From: JABEVB01 sp049965775
Lineage (GTDB): Bacteria; Planctomycetota; Phycisphaerae; WQYP01
Assembly: GCA_049965775.1 (NCBI GenBank)
Contig: JBMFVX010000056.1
Coordinates: forward strand, 1-18,145
Direction of reading: 5' to 3'
DNA: 18,145 nucleotides
Under the pieces are notes generated by a model. That model searched no databases. It worked only from the letters and a program-made list of their open reading frames with translations, and had not been told where the DNA came from. Positions 6,814 through 16,608 of the stretch are shown here, piece after piece (position 1 is the first letter of the stretch; every line of letters begins with the position of its first letter). The translations under genes and the position numbers were made by a program.

Positions 6814-6955
6814 TTATACCGCCCGCGGTCAGAATTGAAGTATTTCCCGTGGTACTGCGGCGCAACCCGGGCACCCCGGAGGCGCTACCGCTGGCCGGGG
6901 TGGGCAAAAAGGCTTGACCACGCGGCTTAACCGCGTGGCTCGTTGTCGGGGGGCG
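6814..6955. repeat. Interspersed TIR-bounded repeat, copy C (right end missing)
   Basis: It starts TTATACCGCCCGCGG and follows copies A and B through both hairpins; the CCACGCGG/CCGCGTGG palindrome is at 6918-6938. About 13 extra bases (GGCAAAAAGGCTT) sit between the two hairpins. Similarity fades near 6955, just before the imuA promoter, so the right terminus is lost. Confidence 0.7.
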
Positions 6956-6964
6956 TGGTGAAGC

Positions 6965-6993
6965 TTGACATACAACCGGCTGAACGATACCCT
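6965..6993 (+). promoter_or_regulatory. Candidate sigma70 promoter of the imuA operon
   Basis: TTGACA (6965-6970) and TACCCT (6988-6993) are 17 bases apart, 33 bases before the imuA ATG. The -35 is perfect; the -10 is moderate. Confidence 0.55.
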
Positions 6994-7026
6994 AACATTT
7001 ACCTAACGAACATCATGAGGTTTATC

Positions 7027-7734
7027 ATGCAGACAACTTCTATTGAGGAACTACGCCGCGTATTGGCCGAAAAGCACACAAGTCGCGCGGGCATGGGAAG
7101 CTTTCGCACCGGCCTGGGCGCATGGGACGCCGCGTCGCCAAATGGAGTATTCCAGGGCGGCGCGGTGCATGAATTGCTTTGGCAACGGAAACAATCGCCT
7201 CCAACCTCCCTGGCTTTATATCTTGCGGCTGCGGCGCTGAGCCAGGGCGGAGCGATGGTGTGGAGCGATCCCGAACGGGAACTGTATATACCCGCCGTGT
7301 CAGCCATGCGCATCAGTCTGCGGCATTTGATTCTGCTGCGCTGTGCGAACCGCGAAGAACAACTCTGGGCTTTGGTCGAATGTCTGCGCTGCCGGGGGAT
7401 TGCAGCGACGGTAGCCACCCTGGGACGATTAAGTCAAATCGAAGCGCGGAAGCTGCAACTGGCCGCTGAGAGCGGCGGCGGCGTGGGTGTCTTTATGCGT
7501 CCTGATGATCCGCGTATCAGCGCCCACTATGCCGCGGCCACGCGCTGGTTTGCCGAGCCGGCGCCGGGCGATGAACAAACGCAACGGTGGAGTGTGCAAC
7601 TGCGGCACGGTCATGGAGGACAAATCGGAAAAGTATTGCTTCTGGAGGCGGACCGTGACACACGTGCTTTGCGTGCACTTACCCCACTGGCCAATAGATC
7701 GGCTGCGGCGACGACGACCCGTGCTACGGCATAA
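7027..7734 (+). CDS. imuA: ImuA, RecA-like mutasome accessory protein
   Basis: A 235-residue RecA/SulA-like protein of the ImuA family, a cofactor of the ImuB-DnaE2 translesion mutasome. Features are the N-terminal IEELRRVLAEKH helix, then GVFQGGAVHELLW (about 40-52) at the place of the RecA Walker A loop. That loop has no GKT/GKS, so ATP binding is doubtful. AMVWSD (about 75-80) fills the Walker B position, followed by LILLRCANREEQLWALVECLRC and a GRLSQIEARKLQLAAE segment. The ATG at 7027 is chosen because GAGG lies 6 bases upstream; frames open further upstream (to 6943) would overlap the promoter. Its 3' end overlaps imuB by 80 bases, so the two are surely co-translated. Confidence 0.85.
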   Translation: MQTTSIEELRRVLAEKHTSRAGMGSFRTGLGAWDAASPNGVFQGGAVHELLWQRKQSPPTSLALYLAAAALSQGGAMVWSDPERELYIPAVSAMRISLRHLILLRCANREEQLWALVECLRCRGIAATVATLGRLSQIEARKLQLAAESGGGVGVFMRPDDPRISAHYAAATRWFAEPAPGDEQTQRWSVQLRHGHGGQIGKVLLLEADRDTRALRALTPLANRSAAATTTRATA

Positions 7735-9151
7735 GCCGCTGGTGCTGGTCGAAACCAACGGCAATCGGCATATTGTGGTGCACGTCAGCCCGGAAGCATC
7801 ACGGGAAATATATCCGGGCATGACGCTGGCCGAAGCAGGCGCGCGTCAGGCGGGACTGGTTCATTTTGCGGCGGCGCCGGCTTCTGACCGGCGGGATTTG
7901 CAAGCACTGGGATATTGGTTGATGCGATTTGGCCCCAAGGTATGCGTCAATCCGCCGGCGTCTGTGTTTCTGGACGCAACCGGCCTGGAATTACTGTACG
8001 GCGGGCTGATGAATTTTCAGCAGCGCATCGCCCAAGCCTTACATAAGCATGGCATCCACGCGACCCTGGCCCTTGCGCCGCAAGCCGGCGCGGCGTGGGC
8101 GCTGGCGGCCTTCGGCAAAAACGGATCGCACATACTTGAGCCTGAGCAACTGCTGTCCGCCCTGCAACCGCTGCCGCCGGAGGCGTTGCGCTTGGAGGCT
8201 CAGACCGTTGAGGCGCTGGCCTGCCTGGGTGTGCGCAGCATCCGAGATATTCTACAACTGGACCGCAACGATTTAGCCGTTCGGTTCGGGCCATCAATCC
8301 TTAAGCGGATAGATCAGGCGATGGGGACGGCCCCGGAAACGCTGACGTGGCTGGCGGCCCGCGCACCGATTCGGGCCTCGCTGGAGTTTGAAGGGGTGGT
8401 TGAATCGCTGGACGTGCTGCAGTCGGCGGCTGGCGTACTGACCCGACAACTCGCGGCGCAACTGGCCGTTTGCGGCCAGGGCGCCCGGGAACTGGGGCTG
8501 ATGTGTCGCCGCCCTTATGGCGCCCCCATCGAGGAACAAGTACGGTTGCTTCGGCCATGCCGCGATGAAGCGGCACTGTCGAAGCTGATTGGCTGCGTAC
8601 TGGAAAACCTGCCGCCCGGCGAAGGCGTGATCGCGATGGATTTGTCCGTCAAGAGGGCCGAAAAATTGAGTGATCAGCAAACCACCCTTATCAACGGCGA
8701 AGAAGAACGCAGCGCCGCCGAGGCAGACCACCTGGTGGAACGTCTGCGGGCGCGGCTGGGCCCGGCCGTGGAATGGGGCGAGCTGGTGGAATCTCATATG
8801 CCGGAATACGCCGACCGCTGCCGCGACACTCCCGGCGAAGCGGAGACCGCCGGCCCGCGCTGCGCTGTTGATATTCTTCGCCCGCTGCGACTGTTGCGCC
8901 GGCCGCGTGCAATTCAGGTCATCGTGCGTCCCGCCGAAAGTTGCGATGGCGAACCGGTGTCATTTAGCGATGGCTCGGACGTCCGCCGGCTCGAGCATGT
9001 CCGCGGACCGGAGCGGATCATCGGCCAATGGTGGAACGGGCGATGGAAGACCCGTGACTATTTCGATGTATTGGACGCTGCGGGCGGTCGTTACTGGATT
9101 TTCCGCGTGGTTCAAAGCGGGCAATGGTTTTTACATGGCTTGTTTGAATGA
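7655..9151 (+). CDS. imuB: ImuB, catalytically inactive Y-family polymerase homologue
   Basis: A 498-residue DinB/UmuC-related adaptor that ties DnaE2 and ImuA to the beta clamp. The start is the GTG at 7655, with GGAGG at 7644-7648; it yields the usual VTHVLCVHLPHWPIDRL opening. The Y-family catalytic acidic residues are not conserved: the first motif reads CVHLP instead of a D-containing stretch, and the DE pair is D-A in VFLDATGLELL, fitting a non-polymerising ImuB. A helix-hairpin-helix region follows (VEALACLGVRSIRDILQL), then the little-finger domain. QTTLI (342-346), at the place where ImuB proteins carry a clamp-binding QxxL[F] motif, may be that motif. A C-terminal ImuB tail (about 430-498) ends in WFLHGLFE. 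DnaE2 begins 12 bases after its stop. Confidence 0.9.
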   Translation: MTHVLCVHLPHWPIDRLRRRRPVLRHKPLVLVETNGNRHIVVHVSPEASREIYPGMTLAEAGARQAGLVHFAAAPASDRRDLQALGYWLMRFGPKVCVNPPASVFLDATGLELLYGGLMNFQQRIAQALHKHGIHATLALAPQAGAAWALAAFGKNGSHILEPEQLLSALQPLPPEALRLEAQTVEALACLGVRSIRDILQLDRNDLAVRFGPSILKRIDQAMGTAPETLTWLAARAPIRASLEFEGVVESLDVLQSAAGVLTRQLAAQLAVCGQGARELGLMCRRPYGAPIEEQVRLLRPCRDEAALSKLIGCVLENLPPGEGVIAMDLSVKRAEKLSDQQTTLINGEEERSAAEADHLVERLRARLGPAVEWGELVESHMPEYADRCRDTPGEAETAGPRCAVDILRPLRLLRRPRAIQVIVRPAESCDGEPVSFSDGSDVRRLEHVRGPERIIGQWWNGRWKTRDYFDVLDAAGGRYWIFRVVQSGQWFLHGLFE

Positions 9152-9163
9152 TGGAATGCTCCC

Positions 9164-12403
<3,240 letters not shown>

Positions 12404-12448
12404 AATCTATCCCAAACAGCGGAGCAGGTGATCGGTTATCATTATCTT

Positions 12449-13060
12449 ATGTGCGCACGCTACCGTTTAAAGACCTCGCTTAAGCATATCGCCGCCGCCT
12501 TGGGTGTAAGGCCCGAGGAGTTCGAAGAATTTTCGGAACATCCGCGGCTGAATATTGCTATCAGCCAGCGTGTGCCCGTCATTAAATTTGCAGACGGCCG
12601 GCTTAAGGGCGCCATGGCCGAATGGGGTTTTCGCGCCCCCTGGGATCTATCCAGGCGGATTTTCAATGCGGCCGGCGAAACAGCAGCCGTCAAGCCGACG
12701 TTCCGGGAATCGTTCCGCCATCGTCGCTGTCTGATTCCCGCCGACGGTTTTTACGAATGGCCGAACCGCACACCCACGCTGATTCGCAGCGCCGATGATC
12801 GGCTGTTTTGCTTTGCCGGCCTCTGGTCTGAAGCTACCACGACCCTGATTACATGTGCGCCCAATGGCTTGATGCGGCCCATTCACCATCGGATGCCGGC
12901 GATATTACGGGATGAGGATTTTGATGAATGGCTGAATCCGCAATCGCCCACAGAACGATTGCAGGCTCTGATTGCGTCGAGAGAGTGGGCGGGCTTCGTG
13001 GCCGAAGCGATTCCGCCGCTAAAACCCGACCCGGCAAACAGCTCGGCAGCAAAGCCTTGA
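12449..13060 (+). CDS. SRAP-domain abasic-site protein (YedK/HMCES family)
   Basis: A 203-residue SRAP peptidase-like protein that covalently crosslinks to abasic sites in single-stranded DNA through its Cys2, shielding them at stalled forks. The start must be the ATG at 12449 to give MCARY with Cys2 exposed after Met removal; an in-frame GTG at 12428 would bury it. Expected active-site residues are seen: C2, N73 in FNAAGET, E103 in ADGFYEW and H147 in HHRMPAIL. The usual NAR-x-E-T is NAAGET here, with the Arg lost. It begins 45 bases after dnaE2 on the same strand, so it is probably the fourth gene of the operon. The link to SOS-type genes is known for the family (neighbourhood studies by Aravind and colleagues). 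Confidence 0.93.
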   Translation: MCARYRLKTSLKHIAAALGVRPEEFEEFSEHPRLNIAISQRVPVIKFADGRLKGAMAEWGFRAPWDLSRRIFNAAGETAAVKPTFRESFRHRRCLIPADGFYEWPNRTPTLIRSADDRLFCFAGLWSEATTTLITCAPNGLMRPIHHRMPAILRDEDFDEWLNPQSPTERLQALIASREWAGFVAEAIPPLKPDPANSSAAKP

Positions 13061-13356
13061 TAAGCGGCACTCTTGCCTCATGACGAGGCAGAGCCACATG
13101 CGTTGCGTCCAGATTGGTGAGCGATAATGGTTCTGGTGAGCCTGAATAGGTGTGCCTGGGAACGTTTCCAATCAGAAGTGGAAACACCCGCTTGATGGTT
13201 CTGTTGGCATGCTGGCCGAAACAGGCCTTCGTGTGAGGAGAAATTTGGTGCAGCCGCCGCAGCTACCGAAGTTCTTTGGCAAAAGGCCTGTGCAGAGATG
13301 AAGAGCCGCCGTTATCCATGCAGCAAAACCGCATGAATATCGGCGAATCAACCGAC
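13061..13356. other. Intergenic region between the SRAP gene and tRNA-Ala
   Basis: About 300 bp with no recognisable gene. A hairpin with arms CTCTTGCCTC and GAGGCAGAG (one bulged T) around ATGAC lies at about 13070-13092, 10 bases after the SRAP stop, and may end the imu operon, although no T-tract follows. A minus-strand frame covers the region from 13187 into the SRAP gene but has no recognised domain. Confidence 0.5.
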
Positions 13357-13427
13357 TGGAGACGAGGGGAATCGAACCCCCATCTGCGCATTGCGAACGC
13401 GCCGTCCTCCCATTGAACGACGTCCCC
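13357..13427 (-). tRNA. tRNA-Ala (anticodon CGC)
   Basis: The minus strand from 13427 folds as a 71-base cloverleaf without encoded CCA. The acceptor arms GGGGACG and CGTCTCC pair with G3-U70, the alanine identity wobble. The D stem is GTTC/GGAC, the anticodon stem GCGCG/TGCGC, the loop TTCGCAA (anticodon CGC, reading GCG), and the T arm GGGGG-TTCGATT-CCCCT. The discriminator base is A. Confidence 0.93.
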
Positions 13428-13541
13428 GAATCTCTCGCTTTTAAGAATATCGGATGGATTGCCGCCTTGCAAGCCAAAAATCTTCAACCCTGACAGTTGC
13501 GCCGCCAGCGATTATGATACCCTTTGCTTGCTGGAGGCGTC

Positions 13542-13766
13542 ATGACTCTGAAAATAGACAGCGCATTGCTGGACATACTTGTGTGCCCGCTGACCCGCAG
13601 CCGTCTACACCTTGAAGGCGACTGGCTGGTGGGCGAAGTTGGCGGGCTGCGCTATCCCATACGCGATGGCATACCGGTGCTGATCGTTGAAGAGGCCCAG
13701 CTACCGGCAGACTGCCCCTCGCTCGATGCCTTTAAAGAGCGTTATAAGAACCAGATACCGCAATAA
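13542..13766 (+). CDS. Trm112/UPF0434-family small protein
   Basis: A 74-residue protein of the Trm112 family (E. coli YcaR type). Trm112 proteins in other organisms activate methyltransferases as small partner subunits; which enzyme this one serves is not visible. The sequence shows LLDILVCPLTRSRLHLEGDWLVGE and then YPIRDGIPVLIVEEA, the family signature. Only one Cys remains of the zinc-type CPxC (here CPLT), a variant common in bacterial members. The ATG at 13542 is taken because GGAGG ends 4 bases before it; a TTG at 13524 is possible but less likely. A candidate terminator follows, so it may be a single-gene unit. Confidence 0.85.
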   Translation: MTLKIDSALLDILVCPLTRSRLHLEGDWLVGEVGGLRYPIRDGIPVLIVEEAQLPADCPSLDAFKERYKNQIPQ

Positions 13767-13773
13767 CTACCAT

Positions 13774-13811
13774 CGCCTTTTGCCATAAAACGTTGTTTGA
13801 GGCGTTTTTTT
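13774..13811 (+). terminator. Candidate intrinsic terminator after the Trm112-like gene
   Basis: CGCCT (13774-13778) can pair with AGGCG (13800-13804), or AAAACG with CGTTTT, directly followed by seven T (13805-13811). The stem is weak but the T-tract and position fit. Confidence 0.45.
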
Positions 13812-13856
13812 GGCCCCCTGCGAACATGCGGCCGCAAAAATAAGACTTGAATATAT

Positions 13857-13885
13857 TTGGCGTGTCGCCCCCCTGCCGATACACT
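13857..13885 (+). promoter_or_regulatory. Candidate promoter of mcsAB
   Basis: TTGGCG (13857-13862) and TACACT (13880-13885) with a 17-base spacer, 108 bases before the mcsA ATG. No CtsR-type heptad repeat was seen beside it. Confidence 0.35.
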
Positions 13886-13993
13886 TATATACAGAGGCGC
13901 TGGCAGGCTGGGACATGATGTGCCAAACCGCACATGTCGCCGCCAGACCGGTTTGAGGACGGTGGCCCCGGCCTTGCAGCAAAGGTTTGCATT

Positions 13994-14521
13994 ATGAGCC
14001 AAACACGGTGTCAACGTTGCAACAAGCCCGCCACGGTACACCTTACCGAAATTACTCAAGGTACGCGCATTGAGGTACACCTGTGCGACCAATGTGCTGC
14101 TGAAAGCGGCTACATTCAGCAGGCGCACCTGCCGCTGGGCGAAATGTTAAATGAGTTTTTGCAGTCGGCAGCGCTGGTAAGCGACAAAACAACGCTGCGT
14201 TGCCCCGACTGCGGCATGACCTGGCAGGAGTTTAAGGATACCGGCCTGCTGGGCTGCGCCAAAGATTATGAGATTTTTGCCAAGCATCTCTCCGGCGTCA
14301 TTGAAAACGCCCAGCGCGGCGCAACGCACCATACCGGCAAAGCGCCGACATTGACGCCTGAAACATCGGACGATGCGGCATCGGCGATAAAATTGCGGCA
14401 AGCGGAAATTAAGCGGCTTCGCAGGGAACTGGCGAAAGCTGTGGCCCATGAGTCGTACGAAGACGCCGCCCGCCTGCGCGATCAAATTAAGGGCCTCGAA
14501 GCCGCCGGCGGCCAGGCCTGA
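13994..14521 (+). CDS. mcsA: McsA, zinc-finger activator of the protein arginine kinase
   Basis: A 175-residue McsA that in Firmicutes activates the arginine kinase McsB. The first zinc finger has C6-x-x-C9 and C31-x-x-C34 (CQRC ... CDQC). The second has C70-P-D-C73 and C88, but the partner cysteine expected at 91 is Asp (GCAKD), so this finger looks incomplete. The C-terminal UVR/coiled-coil domain is about 137-169 (KRLRRELAKAVAHESYEDAARLR), as in UvrB/UvrC and McsA. The ATG at 13994 with AAAGG upstream gives the standard MSQTRCQRC start; an ATG at 13934 would add 20 unlikely residues. mcsB follows 51 bp later, and together they form the operon. Confidence 0.92.
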   Translation: MSQTRCQRCNKPATVHLTEITQGTRIEVHLCDQCAAESGYIQQAHLPLGEMLNEFLQSAALVSDKTTLRCPDCGMTWQEFKDTGLLGCAKDYEIFAKHLSGVIENAQRGATHHTGKAPTLTPETSDDAASAIKLRQAEIKRLRRELAKAVAHESYEDAARLRDQIKGLEAAGGQA

Positions 14522-14572
14522 CCGAGCCACCATCCGCCGACCTGATCGCCTTAACTGATGCGAGGACTTGCC

Positions 14573-15631
14573 ATGAGCATGGATGATCTATTAAAGCGCA
14601 CAGGCGCATGGCTGGAAACCAGCACCGGCGATCAGATTGTGATTAGTTCGCGCGTGCGACTGGCCCGCAATCTGGCGGCATTTCCGTTTATGACCAAGGC
14701 CAACCGCACCCAGCGGGCCGAGCTGCACGCAACGTGCAAGCAGCGGCTGCTCGAAGCCATTGCCGATCACCCGGTGTTTTATGTTGACATGGAAAACACC
14801 GGCAGCATCGAGCGGCAGTTGCTGGTGGAGCGGCATCTTATAAGCAAGCAACTTGCGTCGGGCGAGGGCAGCCGGGGAGTGGCCATCAGCGATGACGAAA
14901 CCTGCAGCATTATGGTTAATGAGGAGGATCATCTGCGATTGCAGGTGCTGCGCGCCGGCGAACAACTTGCCGCCTGCTGGCGTCAGGCCGACGGAATTGA
15001 CTCGCGTTTACAGGAGCTTTTACCGTATGCGTTCAGCCCGAAACTGGGCTATCTGACGGCATGCCCCACCAACGTCGGCACGGGTTTGCGCGTATCGGTG
15101 ATGGTACATTTGCCGGCGCTTAAGCTTACGAGCGACATTGAACGCGTTTTTGAAGCGGCCAAAGAAATGCATCTGGCCATTCGGGGGCTTTTTGGTGAAG
15201 GGACGGAGGCCATCGGCGACTTTTATCAAATCAGCAATCAAACGACGCTGGGCCGCAGCGAGGCGGAGATACTCTCGGAGTTTACCGATTCGATCATCCC
15301 AAAAATCATACAGATGGAAAAACTCAATCGGCAAATACTGGAAAATGAGCGACCTCTGCTGCTGGACGATAAAATCGGCCGGGCCATCGGCGTATTAAAA
15401 AACGCCCGCCTGCTTACCACTGAAGAAACACTGTATTATCTCTCACATCTGCGACTGGGCGTAGCCATGAAGCGTGTGGCCGGGGTAAGCATGGCCACCA
15501 TCAACGCACTTTTTTTGCAGACGCAGCCGGCCCATCTGCAGAAGCTTCTGGGCAAAGAGCTCGACAACGAAACGCGCCGCGGCGTGCGAGCGGAATATGT
15601 TCGCAAGGTGCTGCAAAAAGCGGGAGCTTAA
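14573..15631 (+). CDS. mcsB: McsB, protein-arginine kinase
   Basis: A 352-residue phosphagen-kinase-fold enzyme that phosphorylates arginine residues in proteins, marking them for ClpCP. Visible motifs are ISSRVRLARNL (24-34) in the nucleotide-binding region, acidic NEEDH (116-120), CPTNVGTGLRVSV (164-176) with the conserved Cys, and GLFGEGTEAIGDFYQISNQTTLG (205-227). The allosteric phosphoarginine-sensing motif RDxxRA near the C-terminus reads RRGVRA (335-340), so the Asp is Arg. The ATG at 14573 with CGAGGA at 14561-14566 is preferred over the ATG at 14558. No clpC or ctsR is adjacent, unlike the Bacillus operon. The gene end faces the mer operon convergently with 146 bp between. Confidence 0.93.
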   Translation: MSMDDLLKRTGAWLETSTGDQIVISSRVRLARNLAAFPFMTKANRTQRAELHATCKQRLLEAIADHPVFYVDMENTGSIERQLLVERHLISKQLASGEGSRGVAISDDETCSIMVNEEDHLRLQVLRAGEQLAACWRQADGIDSRLQELLPYAFSPKLGYLTACPTNVGTGLRVSVMVHLPALKLTSDIERVFEAAKEMHLAIRGLFGEGTEAIGDFYQISNQTTLGRSEAEILSEFTDSIIPKIIQMEKLNRQILENERPLLLDDKIGRAIGVLKNARLLTTEETLYYLSHLRLGVAMKRVAGVSMATINALFLQTQPAHLQKLLGKELDNETRRGVRAEYVRKVLQKAGA

Positions 15632-15777
15632 ACGCAAAAACCGCGCTGCAGGTACAGAAGCCTCAACCCATTTGCTTCGACTCACACTTTGAAGTTCTGG
15701 CATTTGTGATGGAGGCAACGTCTGACGGGCATAAAGTAGACTCGTCAACTGCTGGTTATTCGTACCGGCCTGGGTCG

Positions 15778-16578
15778 CTATGGAGCCGGAGCCGACTGCG
15801 GCGGGGCTGCGGCACCTTGTTTAACCAACACTGTTTTGTAGCCGACGGAATCGAGCAATTTCACTACTTTCTGCGGGTCGAAAGTGCTTTGGGCTTGCAC
15901 CTTTGCCGTGCCACGCTGATAGGAAACAGATGCAACGTCAACGCCTGGCATTCGAGCAATAGTGGCCTGCAAGCCGGCAGCACAGGCACTGCAATCCATG
16001 CCCTGTATACGATACATATACACCATCAACGGCGCTATCATCTGGCCGGTATGGGCCGTTGTCGTACCCGCAGCACCCCCAGTAGCGGAAGGGCGATCAG
16101 AACCCTTCACATCGGGGGCCAGCGCTGCGTGGCCGAAGTGTTGCGGGCCGCCGCGATGCAGTGCCTGCAGCAGCGATCCACCATAGTATGGGTATGCAAT
16201 CATAGCCAGCACGAGAAGCGTTGATATCCAAAGCATTACGCGATTGAAGCGTGCCACACCCGACGGCGCGCAAGCGGCCCCCGGCGCGCAGCTATGGTTG
16301 CGGCGGTAACTCAAATAAAAGCCAACGCCCAACGACACCAGTGCAAATGCAATAAAGGCCCAACGGGCGCTGATGATAAACTGCGACAACCCTGCAGCCG
16401 ACGCCCCGAGGGCCAAAAGCACCAGCGGCAACCAGCAACAGGCAGACGACAGTATGGCTGCCGCCACCGCAACCGCGGCAGCCCATCGTGTTTTCTCTGC
16501 GTGGCTGTTGGGCCGGTTATCAGTAGGGTTTGAATTACAGCAGTTTGCCGGCACCAGTGGGGATTCATGGGTATTCAT
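15778..16578 (-). CDS. merT: MerT-MerP fusion, mercuric ion transporter with HMA domain
   Basis: A 266-residue inner-membrane Hg(II) importer with a fused MerP-like metal-binding domain. TM1 (about 32-56) carries the MerT pair C47-C48 in SSACCWLPLVLLALG, TM2 is about 67-90, and TM3 about 113-129. The loop after TM2 has C97 and C103 (CAPGAAC), the second cysteine pair of MerT. The C-terminal HMA domain (about 188-255) has GMDC196-SAC199 and a typical GYKTVLV end. An additional C13-C14 near the N-terminus is unusual. A good AAGGAG lies 8 bases before the ATG. It follows merA by 30 bp, so they share a transcript. MerTP fusions are known; I cannot tell which ion beyond Hg(II) it might move. Confidence 0.88.
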   Translation of the reverse strand: MNTHESPLVPANCCNSNPTDNRPNSHAEKTRWAAAVAVAAAILSSACCWLPLVLLALGASAAGLSQFIISARWAFIAFALVSLGVGFYLSYRRNHSCAPGAACAPSGVARFNRVMLWISTLLVLAMIAYPYYGGSLLQALHRGGPQHFGHAALAPDVKGSDRPSATGGAAGTTTAHTGQMIAPLMVYMYRIQGMDCSACAAGLQATIARMPGVDVASVSYQRGTAKVQAQSTFDPQKVVKLLDSVGYKTVLVKQGAAAPPQSAPAP

Positions 16579-16608
16579 AACAGAAATCTCCTTGAAAAAA
16601 ACCTGCGA

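Larger units (their letters stand above)
6577..7026. other. Divergent intergenic region between the phosphohexomutase and imuA genes
   Basis: It holds an isolated repeat terminus (6589-6603), an inverted repeat (6690-6723), a 13-bp palindrome (6775-6787), repeat copy C (6814-6955) and the imuA promoter (6965-6993). I see no protein gene. I looked for LexA-type boxes (CTGT-N8-ACAG and GAAC-N4-GTTC types) and saw none, but planctomycete-like groups may use other boxes. Confidence 0.6.

Noticed and set aside
13524..13541. TTG start for the Trm112-like gene
   Set aside because: No ribosome site before it, and the ATG at 13542 gives the normal family N-terminus.
15706..16224. Plus-strand 172-codon frame over the MerT-MerP gene
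   Set aside because: Shadow of the minus-strand gene, whose motifs are clear.
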